The notes under the pieces are model-generated. The model searched no databases. It saw only the letters and a program-made list of their open reading frames with translations, and had not been told where the DNA came from. Positions 7,633 through 16,954 of a DNA stretch of 64,000 bases are shown in pieces. This stretch comes from Christensenella sp. UBA4263 (GTDB lineage: Bacteria; Bacillota; Clostridia; Christensenellales; Aristaeellaceae), in contig DGWH01000165.1 in assembly GCA_002395225.1 (NCBI GenBank), positions 1 through 64,000 on the forward strand. Reading direction: 5' to 3'. Position numbers and translations under genes: made by a program. The first letter of the stretch is position 1. Every line of letters begins with the position of its first letter.

Positions 7633-8829
7633 TCAAAACTGCCGGCTCCAGGACAGTGGATAGGTTTTTACTGCCTCAACTTCAAGTTTTTTATGCTTTT
7701 TTTCAAATTTCGGATTCAGTTCCAGCAGTCGCTCAACGACCTTTTCCGCCTCTTCTCCCACCTTTGGCGTTGGTTTAAAATTATTAAATTTCGCCTCAGA
7801 TGAAATGGAGCAGGGGATAATCCGGAAGTCCACCCATTCTGCAGACTGTCCGGGGATAACGCGAAATCTCTGCTGAAAAATAAAGGTATCCATGTCATCC
7901 GGCCTGACATTTCCGGCAAAGGAGAAGTTTCCCAGGGAATAGCAGATCAGCTTTCCATGATACAGCTCTATCGGATTCATGCGGTGGCTGTGATGTCCCA
8001 GAACGACGTCAGCTCCTGCATCAATCGTCGCGTGTCCCAGCGGGACCTGCCGCTCATTGGGAAGATAGTCTTTTTCCTCGCCCCAGTGGTAGGACACGAT
8101 TACCAGTTCGCATCCCTGTGCCCGCAGCGACGCAATGTCTGATTCGATGGATTCATAAATGTTCTTATAGTTCCCATTGAATGTCTGGTAAGCCAGCATC
8201 CCGATACGAACACCGGTCTCCGTCAGATAGATCGTCGGTCCCAGATGTCCGCTGTACAGAATGCCTGCACCTCCCAGTGCTGCACAGGTGTCCATGTATC
8301 CCTGCTCGCCATGGTCCATCACATGATTGTTTTCAAGTGAAACCGCCTCGATGTTTCCTGAAGTGAGCACCTCCACATATTCAGGCGGCGCCGCGAATGA
8401 ATAGGTGTTTTTTGTTGCGCTTTTCGTATTCGTCAGTGTTCCTTCAAAATTGACCAGTGTCAGATCGTCCTCGGCAAACAGCTGACGAACATTTTCCATC
8501 GGAAATGCCAGACCGGAGGGTTCTTTACTCAGCTGCTTATCAAAGACGTTTGTTCCTTTTTTGCGTCTGTCACCACCGATCGTCACATCGCCGGTTGCCG
8601 AAATGGTAACAATAACCGAGCCATCCGGCTGCAGACGCCAGTCAGACCCATCTGCTCGCTGGTACCATTTGCCCGCCTGTGTACTGCCCTCTCCGTTTTC
8701 CGTCCATGTCTCAGCTTCCTGCAGCTCGCCCTCTTCAAACTGGCTGAGATCCAGTGTCTCCGCATACACGCAGGACATCACGGCAAGTTCCAGGGCCAAT
8801 ATCAGCAATAGTATTTTTAACGCTTTCAA
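7633..8829 (-). CDS. CapA-family (PGA_cap) metallophosphatase-fold protein
   Basis: This is a 398-residue exported protein. A signal peptide ends near VYA-ET (residues 22-25). The CapA motifs follow in order: ATGDVTIGGD, LVNFEGTLTN, SLENNHVMDHG, SYHWGEE, GHHSHR and YSLGNFSF, supplying the Asp, Asn and His ligands of a calcineurin-like fold. CapA proteins take part in poly-gamma-glutamate or other surface-polymer handling; no CapB or CapC is present here, so a polyglutamate capsule is not supported. Translation starts at a TTG at 8829, eight bases after AGGAGA. It lies 35 bases after the LCP gene and shares its operon. Confidence 0.9.
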   Translation of the reverse strand: MKALKILLLILALELAVMSCVYAETLDLSQFEEGELQEAETWTENGEGSTQAGKWYQRADGSDWRLQPDGSVIVTISATGDVTIGGDRRKKGTNVFDKQLSKEPSGLAFPMENVRQLFAEDDLTLVNFEGTLTNTKSATKNTYSFAAPPEYVEVLTSGNIEAVSLENNHVMDHGEQGYMDTCAALGGAGILYSGHLGPTIYLTETGVRIGMLAYQTFNGNYKNIYESIESDIASLRAQGCELVIVSYHWGEEKDYLPNERQVPLGHATIDAGADVVLGHHSHRMNPIELYHGKLICYSLGNFSFAGNVRPDDMDTFIFQQRFRVIPGQSAEWVDFRIIPCSISSEAKFNNFKPTPKVGEEAEKVVERLLELNPKFEKKHKKLEVEAVKTYPLSWSRQF

Positions 8830-8864
8830 CTTTAAATTCTCCTGTTTCTATCAGTTCTCGTTTG

Positions 8865-9722
8865 TCATTTTGTCTCATTCAGCAGCTCGTGAAATTTCTC
8901 ACGGCTCTGCTTCCATTTGACATCAAGCGTCGATGCTCCTTCTTCCATGCTTCCATACGAATACGTTCCCTTCTGAGGAATATGATATTCGATAAATGCT
9001 GCGCCTGATGAAGCAAGTGCATACCCTTCCGCCATCACTTTCAGAACTTCCAGCTGATTTAAGGACATTTTCATTCCCGCGCTGACCTGATTGTAAATCG
9101 AAATCAGTTCCGGCAATGACAAAGCCTTGCATTTATCAAACAGCTGGCTGACGACTTTTCTCTGACGTTCTGTCCGGCTGAAATCACCGGAGCCGGAGGA
9201 ACGATCCCGCATATACGCCAGCGCAATCCGGCCAGTCATGTGGGTCATTCCCGGCCCTTTGGGCATATTGGGATCTTTTCCCAGCAGTATTTTTTTTATT
9301 GCAATATACTCATTGGTGTCAATTTCAATGTCCACGCCGCCAAGTGCATCGATAATCGGCTTCACATGTTCAAAATTGACCAGAATCGCACCTTTTATGT
9401 CAACATCCAGTTCCCGCTCGATACATGAGATAACCCCGTCAAAACCGTATCCTTTATACAAAAGATTGATTTTGGTCGAATGTCCCTTCGGGTTATCAAT
9501 GCGGCTGTCCCGCAAAATGGAGGTCAAGATGATTCGGTTTCCCGTCTCATCCAGTGAAATCAGGACTATTGTATCGGTTCTTGCGTCGTCTACAATTCGT
9601 TCCGCATATCCGTCCTGTCCCAGGAGCAGATAATGACTGATTTTTTTCGTCTCCTCTGCATATGCACCATTGCAGAGCAGCAGAAGAAGCATTAAGGTAA
9701 TCGACAACAGTATTTTTCTCAT
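8865..9722 (-). CDS. LytR-CpsA-Psr (LCP) family protein
   Basis: This is a 285-residue protein with an N-terminal hydrophobic segment ending in AYA-EE, which looks cleavable. LCP signatures are present: R-T-D-T (48-51), LRDSR (70-74), T-K-I-N (83-86) and DFSRTERQRK, containing the conserved Asp and Arg residues that bind the polyprenyl pyrophosphate substrate. LCP enzymes transfer wall teichoic acid-like or capsular polymers from the lipid carrier to peptidoglycan. The ATG at 9722 follows GGAG. It sits 21 bases after eamA and before capA. A second LCP protein is encoded at 24366. A cleavable signal would be unusual, since most LCP proteins keep a membrane anchor. Confidence 0.92.
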   Translation of the reverse strand: MRKILLSITLMLLLLLCNGAYAEETKKISHYLLLGQDGYAERIVDDARTDTIVLISLDETGNRIILTSILRDSRIDNPKGHSTKINLLYKGYGFDGVISCIERELDVDIKGAILVNFEHVKPIIDALGGVDIEIDTNEYIAIKKILLGKDPNMPKGPGMTHMTGRIALAYMRDRSSGSGDFSRTERQRKVVSQLFDKCKALSLPELISIYNQVSAGMKMSLNQLEVLKVMAEGYALASSGAAFIEYHIPQKGTYSYGSMEEGASTLDVKWKQSREKFHELLNETK

Positions 9723-9743
9723 TGAACAACTCCAAACAAATAA

Positions 9744-10628
9744 TCACATCAATTCCGGCCGGTCTTCCGCTTCCGTTTTTCTGACGCTGATCATAATGGC
9801 CGCCAGAATCAGCGTAAATCCTGCCAGCATCCACGGCGTAATGGTCTCACGCAGGAAAATGGCGGAAAAGACCACGCCAAACACCGATTCAAGAGACAGA
9901 ATCATGGCCGCGTGACTGGCCCTGGTCATACTCTCGCCGATGTTCTGAAGGCTCATTCCCAGAGTCGTACTGAAAACGACCAGATAGACCAGTTCCCAGA
10001 CTCCCTTTCCGTTCAGAACAAATGCCGTATGGGTTTCAAAAAAAGCATGCCAGAGAAAAGCCAGGACGGAACAGAACAGGAACTGGAGAACAATCAGCAC
10101 ATACATATTCGTCTGCCGCTGGAATCTGGGAATAACCATCATATGTGCCGCAAAAAATATCCCACAGACAAAAGAAAGGAAATCTCCGAAATTGATCCCG
10201 CCGCTTTCTTTGCTGAGTGAAAGCAGGCCGATTCCTGTAAGCATCAGCCCTGCGCAGAAATAGTGGCGAATCTTCAGGCGTTCTCCGAAGACGATCCGCT
10301 CTCCAAAAGGCACAAGCAAAACATACGTTGCTGTCAGAAAGGCATTTTTCCCTGCTGTTGTATACGTCAGTCCTATGGTCTGTACAATATACGCAAGTCC
10401 AAGCAAAGCTCCTGTCACGGCTCCATGAAAAACATCACGGGCCGTTATTCCGTGCAGATGCCTGTGAAACACGATCAGTGCCAGCAAAAACGCAAACAGA
10501 TACCGAATTCCAACCAGAAGGGCCGGCGCAAACGAATCCAGTGCATTTTTTACAACAACAAACGCGCTTCCCCAAATAATGGCCGTCAGCAGCAAAAGTC
10601 CATCGGCGGCGATTGATTTTTTTGTCAT
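9744..10628 (-). CDS. EamA/DMT-superfamily transporter
   Basis: This is a 294-residue protein with ten predicted membrane segments in two EamA repeats. It opens with LLTAIIWGSAFVVVKNAL, typical of the drug/metabolite transporter superfamily, and the second half repeats the pattern at SLESVFGVVFSAIFL. The ATG follows GAGGAAAA. It is first in the eamA-LCP-capA-rsm22 operon. A weak TATAGT box lies about 90 bases upstream on the minus strand. The substrate is unknown; amino acids and lipid-linked intermediates are both handled by members of this superfamily. Confidence 0.9.
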   Translation of the reverse strand: MTKKSIAADGLLLLTAIIWGSAFVVVKNALDSFAPALLVGIRYLFAFLLALIVFHRHLHGITARDVFHGAVTGALLGLAYIVQTIGLTYTTAGKNAFLTATYVLLVPFGERIVFGERLKIRHYFCAGLMLTGIGLLSLSKESGGINFGDFLSFVCGIFFAAHMMVIPRFQRQTNMYVLIVLQFLFCSVLAFLWHAFFETHTAFVLNGKGVWELVYLVVFSTTLGMSLQNIGESMTRASHAAMILSLESVFGVVFSAIFLRETITPWMLAGFTLILAAIMISVRKTEAEDRPELM

Positions 10629-10939
10629 TTTTCCTCATCTTAACAGGCGGCAAAAGAACTGCCCTGAAACAGGCATCGGGTTCAATTCGAATTCGGGCTA
10701 TTTACTTTTTCCAAAATTTCTTTTACTATACACCATAAACAGAAGCTGAACGAATGCTGATTCGCTCAATCTTTCATCTTTTTTTCAGATCAATGACAAG
10801 TTTATCAGGATTTAAACTCACTTTCAATATCTATCTTCCAAAGCCGCCCCAATAGAGGATTGTTTCCTGCTTCCAGGCTCACTTTCAGAGAATTCCATCA
10901 GCGTTCTCTTTTTTCAAACATTGGGTAATGAGGTATACG
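10629..10939. other. Divergent intergenic region
   Basis: This AT-rich spacer separates eamA (minus) from the second GT cassette (plus). It holds a TATAGT-like box for eamA on the minus strand. I see no convincing plus-strand promoter, RNA gene or ORF. Confidence 0.5.
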
Positions 10940-12718
10940 ATGTCCAGCAAGTCCGCTTCAAGAACCGCTGTTTTTCGCTCCTTTATTTTAGCTGCATTCG
11001 GTTCTTCTTTTTTGATTGCCTATTTTAAAGACCTGCGTCCTGCTTCTCTGATGATTTTTTTTGCCTATTTCTGTCTGTTTTACCTTTGCTCTTTCCTGTC
11101 AGCAAACAGAAAAATGCTGTTTTTTTCCGTTTCCCTTGGCCTGTTATTCTCCGTTTCCATTGTATTCGGGCTTTCCTATGATCAGCTGAACAGCTACTCA
11201 CTGGTATTCAAAAACAGGTCTACACTTGTGACGGCTGCCCTGTCTGTTTTATCCCTTACAGGTCTTACCTCATGCGTCCTATCTCTTTTTTTCTCCGGAT
11301 TTCTTTCTGCCGCGGATCGCCTCTCCGGTGAACAGCCGGATCCAAAACGCTCCCGCTTCTTTCCCTTATTTGTTTTTTGCATTCTGGTTCTCGGCTCTGT
11401 CCCCTATTTAATCCTCTATTTCCCCGGATTGAATATTTACGATACACATGATCAGCTTCTGCAGTTCTTTGGCTATCCAAGCTATATCGGAGACGGAACC
11501 GTATTATCCGATCATCATCCTGTTCTCCTGACTGTCATTTATGGTCTTTTTATCAAACTGGGAATTGCTGCCGGCAATGCTTCGATCGGCCAGTTTTTAT
11601 ACAGTCTGACCAGCCTTGTTTTCATTTCCCTGTGCTATACGGTTGCCTTTGCACGTCTTCGCAGATACGGACTGTCTTTTTCCGCCGGCATCATTTCTGC
11701 CCTCTTCCTTGCCATCTGGCCGGTAACCGCAACCTATGCGTTTAATATGTGCAAGGATATCAGTGTCGTCCCTTTCATTCTTCTTTTCGGCACGCTCCTC
11801 ATTGATCTTCATTATCAGGGCAGCCGCTGTTTCAAACAGTTTTCCTATTCCGTTCTGTTTTCTCTCTGTTCGCTCATGATCATGCTCCTGCGAAAAAGTG
11901 CCTTCGCCGCCATGGCATTTACCTTTCTCTGTTTTCTGATCACTTATAAACAGGTACGCAAACAGATCTTCCTCATTTTTTCCGTTTCACTGGGGACGTT
12001 TATTCTGTATAATTCCGTTCTTCTTCCTGCCCTCCATGTTCAGTCAGGCGAGTCCCGCGAAATGTTTTCCATTCCTTTTCAGCAGACCGCGCGATATCTC
12101 CTTCAGTATCCGGAGGATGTCTCCCAGGACGAGCTCGACAGTCTGTCCGGTGTCATTGATCTGAACACCATTCAAAACTACGATCCGCGTCTCAGCGATC
12201 CCATAAAAGATCACTCCAAGCCGAATCCTTCAAGAACGGAGTACTTCAATTATTTTAAAACCTGGTTTGCCATGGGACTCCGGCATCCGGGGGTCTATCT
12301 GGACGCTTGGCTGAATATGATCTACGGCTATTTTTACCCCAGCGAAAGCAATACCATCCTCTGTCTGACACTGAACTCACCGGATAAAGGTGACCTTGTT
12401 CTGAAACAGAAAGAAGAATGGCAGCCTTATCGGCTCAGTTATCATAACTTTGTGTATTATACGCTTCGGCGCCTGCCCGGCATCGGAATGCTGCTGTATG
12501 TGCCCTGCATCACATGGGGATTTCTCATTATCCTTTGTCTCCTGGTCTATAAATTCAGGCTTTCCGCCATTGTTCCATGGAGCTTCTTTATTGCCACCTT
12601 TTGCATCTGCCTGTTATCCCCCAAAAGCGGCGAGATACGCTACCTCATTCCTGTTCTTTATGTGCTGCCCCTGATCCTCTGCACGATGCTGACAAGAAAG
12701 GACCGATCTCTTCCATGA
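10940..12718 (+). CDS. DUF6020-like polytopic membrane protein
   Basis: This 592-residue membrane protein is the paralog of the one at 3069. Its motif block is YFPGLNIYDTHDQLLQFF (about residues 160-177) and DHHPVLLT (191-198). Two further shared stretches are IPFQQTARY and, near residue 400, a polar loop with DPIKDHS. I start at the ATG at 10940, five bases after GAGGT; the ATG at 10928 overlaps that ribosome site. It heads a plus-strand cassette, and its TGA overlaps the next gene's ATG (ATGA). By motif layout it may be a GT-C-type transferase, but the family has no established function that I know of. Confidence 0.78.
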   Translation: MSSKSASRTAVFRSFILAAFGSSFLIAYFKDLRPASLMIFFAYFCLFYLCSFLSANRKMLFFSVSLGLLFSVSIVFGLSYDQLNSYSLVFKNRSTLVTAALSVLSLTGLTSCVLSLFFSGFLSAADRLSGEQPDPKRSRFFPLFVFCILVLGSVPYLILYFPGLNIYDTHDQLLQFFGYPSYIGDGTVLSDHHPVLLTVIYGLFIKLGIAAGNASIGQFLYSLTSLVFISLCYTVAFARLRRYGLSFSAGIISALFLAIWPVTATYAFNMCKDISVVPFILLFGTLLIDLHYQGSRCFKQFSYSVLFSLCSLMIMLLRKSAFAAMAFTFLCFLITYKQVRKQIFLIFSVSLGTFILYNSVLLPALHVQSGESREMFSIPFQQTARYLLQYPEDVSQDELDSLSGVIDLNTIQNYDPRLSDPIKDHSKPNPSRTEYFNYFKTWFAMGLRHPGVYLDAWLNMIYGYFYPSESNTILCLTLNSPDKGDLVLKQKEEWQPYRLSYHNFVYYTLRRLPGIGMLLYVPCITWGFLIILCLLVYKFRLSAIVPWSFFIATFCICLLSPKSGEIRYLIPVLYVLPLILCTMLTRKDRSLP

Positions 12719-14244
12719 CTATTTCTGATTGCCAGAGAAAAAATGTCAGATGGACTTCGCTCGTCCTTTCTGCATTCCTCGCCCTCACCGCAGGTTTATT
12801 CCTCTATTCAGCCAATACACCCCTGGGGCCCTGTTACAGTAGTGATAACTCGATTTATATGGTTATGGGCACCGCACTGGCAAACGGGTTCCGTCCATAT
12901 CTTGATATTTTCGATCACAAGGGACCTCTCCTTTTTGTCCTTCAGTGGATTCCACAGCTTTTTGGCGGCGGATTTCAAACCATCACCGTCTTTATTCAGG
13001 AAGTCGTTTTCCTCTTTCTCTCTCTTCGCATGCTCTGTGCCATTGCACGGCGTTTTTTCCGCATTCCTGAATGGGTTCCTCAGATTTTCTACCTGGCTTA
13101 TCTGTCAAGCCTTGTCGGAGAGGGAAATCTTTCAGAGGAATACTGCAATTTCTTCATACTTGTCTGTATCTACTGTACACTCTGGTTTTTTTCAAAGCCT
13201 TCCCAATCCAGGCCGCACCTTCTCCTCTGCTCCTGTATGGTCGGTGCCTGTTTCACTGTGTGTTTCCTGACAAGGGCCAATAACGCGCTGCCTGTCGCCG
13301 GTCTGATCATCGGGATATTCATCTGTCTTCTCGCTTCAGCCCGTTTTTCTGAACTCGGCATCTGCATCGGCGGTTTTTTATTGGGAACGCTGGTTATTCT
13401 TATACCGGTTTTTCTCTGGCTTCATGCCAGCAATGCCGTGGAAGCCTCCATTCAGGCCTCCATTTTCCACAATCTGTTGTATTCCGAGACAACATCTGAA
13501 TACAGCATCGGCCGGCTTCGTGCCCTGCTGTTTGGAGACTATGGACACGCTGCACTTCTTTTTGCTTTCTTTTCAATCATCGGTGCTCTTGCCTGCCTGT
13601 TTCGCAGGCAGTACCGCGGAATGCCTCTTGCCATCCTCTTCTCTGCCGCATGTGCATTGATTGCCGGCTTCATTTCGCATAAATATTATGATCATTATCT
13701 CATTCTTGGCATTCCGCTTGCCGTCACGGGAAATATGCTGTTCCTGTCCCTATTTAAAGATAAAATTCAATTCCGTCTCTCTGTTATTCTGCTGATTCCC
13801 TGTATCATCTGGCTCTCCACCCAATGTTACCTGGCCAATCAGCGGCGTCTTGAGTCAAATCAGGGTCAGGCACAGTTCTTTGCCGATGCCAGGCATCTGT
13901 CCGCTCAGATTCCCGCGCAGGAACTCAATCGGGTTTATCCATATCGCGTTGAGCCTAAATGGTATGTTGCTGCTCGTGTTCTTCCCTGCAACCGCTACTT
14001 TTTCCTTCAGGAAGTCCTGGCAGATGCAAATCCCGCAGTGATGAATGAAATTGTTGACAGCTTTCATACCAATCCGCCGATCTGGCTGATCATTTACACC
14101 AAAGACCGCGCATTCAGTCCCCCGTACGATTCCCGTATTCAGGAAATCATTGATTCTCAATATATGGAGATCGATTCTGCGGGCAGTTATCGTCTGATGA
14201 AATATCGCCAAACGTCTCACGGAGGCTGGAATGAAAAAAATTGA
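12715..14244 (+). CDS. GT39-like (GT-C) membrane glycosyltransferase
   Basis: This is a 509-residue protein with about ten membrane segments and a C-terminal soluble tail. First-loop motifs are SSDNSIYMVMG (D44) and FDHKGPLL (66-73), matching the protein at 1397. The start ATG overlaps the stop of the preceding gene, giving translational coupling; an earlier in-frame ATG at 12577 lies inside that gene and is rejected. The family is expected to move a sugar from polyprenyl phosphate on the outer membrane face. The substrate is unknown. The last 14 bases overlap the start of the next gene. Confidence 0.8.
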   Translation: MTISDCQRKNVRWTSLVLSAFLALTAGLFLYSANTPLGPCYSSDNSIYMVMGTALANGFRPYLDIFDHKGPLLFVLQWIPQLFGGGFQTITVFIQEVVFLFLSLRMLCAIARRFFRIPEWVPQIFYLAYLSSLVGEGNLSEEYCNFFILVCIYCTLWFFSKPSQSRPHLLLCSCMVGACFTVCFLTRANNALPVAGLIIGIFICLLASARFSELGICIGGFLLGTLVILIPVFLWLHASNAVEASIQASIFHNLLYSETTSEYSIGRLRALLFGDYGHAALLFAFFSIIGALACLFRRQYRGMPLAILFSAACALIAGFISHKYYDHYLILGIPLAVTGNMLFLSLFKDKIQFRLSVILLIPCIIWLSTQCYLANQRRLESNQGQAQFFADARHLSAQIPAQELNRVYPYRVEPKWYVAARVLPCNRYFFLQEVLADANPAVMNEIVDSFHTNPPIWLIIYTKDRAFSPPYDSRIQEIIDSQYMEIDSAGSYRLMKYRQTSHGGWNEKN

Positions 14245-15448
14245 CAGGTTGTTAACAACATTGGTTGAACAGCATCTCAGCAGCATTGCATTCTTATTTC
14301 TTACACTGTTATCCATCGTCATCAGACTGAAGTTCATCCACTTTGTTGATTTTAATGACGGCATTACGGACTACAACACCGCACTGATTCCCTGGATAAA
14401 TATCTATAAAGAATTTGGCTTTGTTAACGGCCTGGCCCAGGAAATAGGGGATTACTACATTCCATACAACGTATTTCTCGCCGCCATCGCTCAGCTTAAT
14501 ATCGAACCATGCTACCCTATCGTCATTCTGTCCTCAATCTTTGATTATCTAATCGTATTTGCCGTTTATAAATTATCCGGATTATTGCTCAACAGCGATT
14601 CAGTTCATTCCCCATTGTTTTCTGTTGTAAAAAACAGCGATATTAAATGTTTTGCAGTCGTTTTCTCCCTCCTCCCCATGGTCATTGTAAACAGCAGCGT
14701 TTTTAAACAATGCGATTCCATCTATACCGCTTTTCTTTTGTGGTCGCTGTATTTTTTCCTCTGCAAAAGATATTCCGTTTCTTTTATATTTATAGGCCTG
14801 GCGTTTTCCTTTAAATTACAAGCTTTATTTCTTCTTCCTTTTTTCATTATCGCATATTTCAGGACAAAAGAATTCTCCATCACCCATTTTTTCTGGATCC
14901 CCATCATCTTCGTTCTGGCAGGTCTCCCCGCCATTTTGTGCGGAAGACCGATACTTGAAACGTATACCGTTTACCTGAGACAGACATCCGCTTACCATTC
15001 GATGTTCATGAACTTTCCCAGTATCTATGCCATTGGAATGACCGAGCAAAAGGTTTTCTTCCCCCTGGCTTTTATCCTTCTGATGACCTTGTTTGTCCTT
15101 GCTTTCATCTATATTATACGTTCCAAAAAAGAAATCTCAGCATTCACATGGCTGTATCTTGCAGCCTGGTGCTTTCATACATGCGTCGAATTTCTGCCTA
15201 ACATGCATGAACGCTATGACTATTTTCCCATCATTCTCCTGACATTTATCATGCTCATCTGGCGGAAACAGATTATCATTCCTGTCTGTATTCTCCATCT
15301 GATTTCCGCCTGCACATATGGCAAGTGTCTTAACGAGTTCCAATTAAACTATCCGCTTTTGTCCGGTTTCTACTTTGCCGCTTATCTATGGCTGTCGCTG
15401 GATCTGTTCGGACTGTTTAAAAGCGAAACACCGTCCGTATCCCCCTGA
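14231..15448 (+). CDS. COG5542-like GT-C membrane protein
   Basis: This is a 405-residue polytopic protein. The ATG at 14231 follows GGAGG inside the end of the preceding gene. Motifs: NDGITDYNT (42-50), EIGDYYIPYNVFLA (71-84), FKQCDSIYTAF, FSFKLQALFLLP and MHERYDYFP. These match, in order, the proteins at 1 and 15589. The family (Gpi18-related) is inferred to use dolichyl- or polyprenyl-phosphate sugars. It is third in the cassette. Codon use is somewhat AT-rich compared with the next gene. Confidence 0.8.
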   Translation: MKKIDRLLTTLVEQHLSSIAFLFLTLLSIVIRLKFIHFVDFNDGITDYNTALIPWINIYKEFGFVNGLAQEIGDYYIPYNVFLAAIAQLNIEPCYPIVILSSIFDYLIVFAVYKLSGLLLNSDSVHSPLFSVVKNSDIKCFAVVFSLLPMVIVNSSVFKQCDSIYTAFLLWSLYFFLCKRYSVSFIFIGLAFSFKLQALFLLPFFIIAYFRTKEFSITHFFWIPIIFVLAGLPAILCGRPILETYTVYLRQTSAYHSMFMNFPSIYAIGMTEQKVFFPLAFILLMTLFVLAFIYIIRSKKEISAFTWLYLAAWCFHTCVEFLPNMHERYDYFPIILLTFIMLIWRKQIIIPVCILHLISACTYGKCLNEFQLNYPLLSGFYFAAYLWLSLDLFGLFKSETPSVSP

Positions 15449-15588
15449 CCCTCTTTTCCCATCCGAAGTTCCATTCATGCATACCGGTTATGATCTGACC
15501 GCTCTTTTTGTTGGCTGCACAGCTTGCATCCGCCTGTCATCCGGAAACATGGGCCGCAGCAGCAGACCGCTCTTTATCGAGGTAATAA

Positions 15589-16755
15589 ATGAGTATTATA
15601 GACAAAAAACTCTATCAGCTTGCTGATAAATACTGGAAACATCTGGCAATCATTGTCCTTCTCCTGTTCTCCTTTCTGATTCGAAGATCCATGTTCAAAG
15701 TTCAGGGAGCAGCACTGGATTGGGGCGTTTATCTGGCTCCCTGGATTCAGGAATACCGAACGCTGGGATTCAAAGGACTGGGGCAGATCATTGGCGATTA
15801 TTACATCCCCTATAACGTCATCTTGGCCATCATTGCGCATCTTCCGCTCCCGGATTACTATTCCGTTGCTTTGGTCTCGTATTTATTCGAGCTTGGAATG
15901 AGTTTCGAACTGTATCTTCTTGCGAAAAAGTATTTTCACTATTCTTCTTTTTCTGCGGCATTAATCGCTGTTCTTGTCCTTTTTCTGCCGGTCACTTTCC
16001 TCGGCAGTTCGTACTGGAAACAATGCGATTCCATTTATACCTTCTTCGCATTGGCAGGGTTACGAAGCCTTCTGTCCGACAAACCCCATAAAGGCATGAT
16101 CATGATCGGCCTTGCACTCTCCTTTAAACTGCAGGCTATTTTCATTCTTCCGTTTTGCTGTTATCTGTATTTTAAAAAAAGAAATATCCCCGTCTTATCC
16201 TTTTTATGGATTCCCGGAGTATTTCTCCTGAGCGGTCTGCCGGCGATTCTGTTCGGCCGCTCCGTCACCTCCACCTATGGCGCTTATTTAACGCAGGTTC
16301 ATTCCAGCAGATTCATGTCCATTAATTCGGCAAATTTCTGGTCATTTGTTCCTCAGGGATTAGATCTCTACCCTGCCGCGATCATTCTGTGTTTTTCTCT
16401 TCTCTTTGCCGGATATATCTTCCTCTATCAGCACCGTCAGGACGAGAAAGACCTGCTGACCCTTGCGTCCTGGACCGTGATTACCTGTTTTATGTTTCTC
16501 CCCGCCATGCACGAACGATATGATTATGTCGGTCTTATTCTCCTTTATCTTTGCGCCTTTGGCGGCCATCATCTGTGGGTCAGTGCATTATTGCTGCACC
16601 TCATTTCCATGTTGACGTATCTTCAGTATCTGCTCGAACTAACCTATCCTATTCCCGTGATGGCATGCTTTTACTTTCTGGGGTATATCCTTCTCACCCG
16701 AAAAATGCTGTCACCGGTTATTTCAGATCTCCGTCACCCGGATGAAGCATCGTGA
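15589..16755 (+). CDS. COG5542-like GT-C membrane protein
   Basis: This is a 388-residue polytopic protein with GAGGT before its ATG. Motifs are ALDWGVYLAPW (42-52), GDYYIPYNVILA (69-80), YWKQCDSIYTFF, LSFKLQAIFILP and MHERYDYVG. It is clearly a tandem paralog of the preceding gene at 14231, separated by a 140-base spacer with no feature I can identify. Duplication in tandem suggests two related transfer steps on one glycan. The donor is unknown. A bidirectional terminator follows at 16785. Confidence 0.8.
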   Translation: MSIIDKKLYQLADKYWKHLAIIVLLLFSFLIRRSMFKVQGAALDWGVYLAPWIQEYRTLGFKGLGQIIGDYYIPYNVILAIIAHLPLPDYYSVALVSYLFELGMSFELYLLAKKYFHYSSFSAALIAVLVLFLPVTFLGSSYWKQCDSIYTFFALAGLRSLLSDKPHKGMIMIGLALSFKLQAIFILPFCCYLYFKKRNIPVLSFLWIPGVFLLSGLPAILFGRSVTSTYGAYLTQVHSSRFMSINSANFWSFVPQGLDLYPAAIILCFSLLFAGYIFLYQHRQDEKDLLTLASWTVITCFMFLPAMHERYDYVGLILLYLCAFGGHHLWVSALLLHLISMLTYLQYLLELTYPIPVMACFYFLGYILLTRKMLSPVISDLRHPDEAS

Positions 16756-16784
16756 TTTCACCCGCCGGCCTATTCAGGCATACC

Positions 16785-16821
16785 AAAAAAGCGGTACGTA
16801 ATCAAACGTATCCGCTTTTTT
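16785..16821. terminator. Bidirectional intrinsic terminator
   Basis: AAAAAAGCGG-x-ACGT pairs with ACGTA-x-CCGCTTTTTT around a short loop, giving a T-run on both strands. It lies 30 bases after the plus-strand cassette and downstream of the convergent minus-strand gene at 16955. Confidence 0.85.
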
Positions 16822-16954
16822 AGCATCCTGTTCAAGATCTGCCGGGTCATTCTCTCGCACGCTGTTCATTCCTCATAGGGAGAATACATCCATCCTGTCT
16901 CACAGGCGGGCAGCAGGACTGAACCGGCCCGGCCAGGGTTTCCGCTGCTTTACT

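Noticed and set aside
7633..8829. Poly-gamma-glutamate capsule locus
   Set aside because: Only a CapA-like protein is present; CapB and CapC ligase/transport genes are missing.
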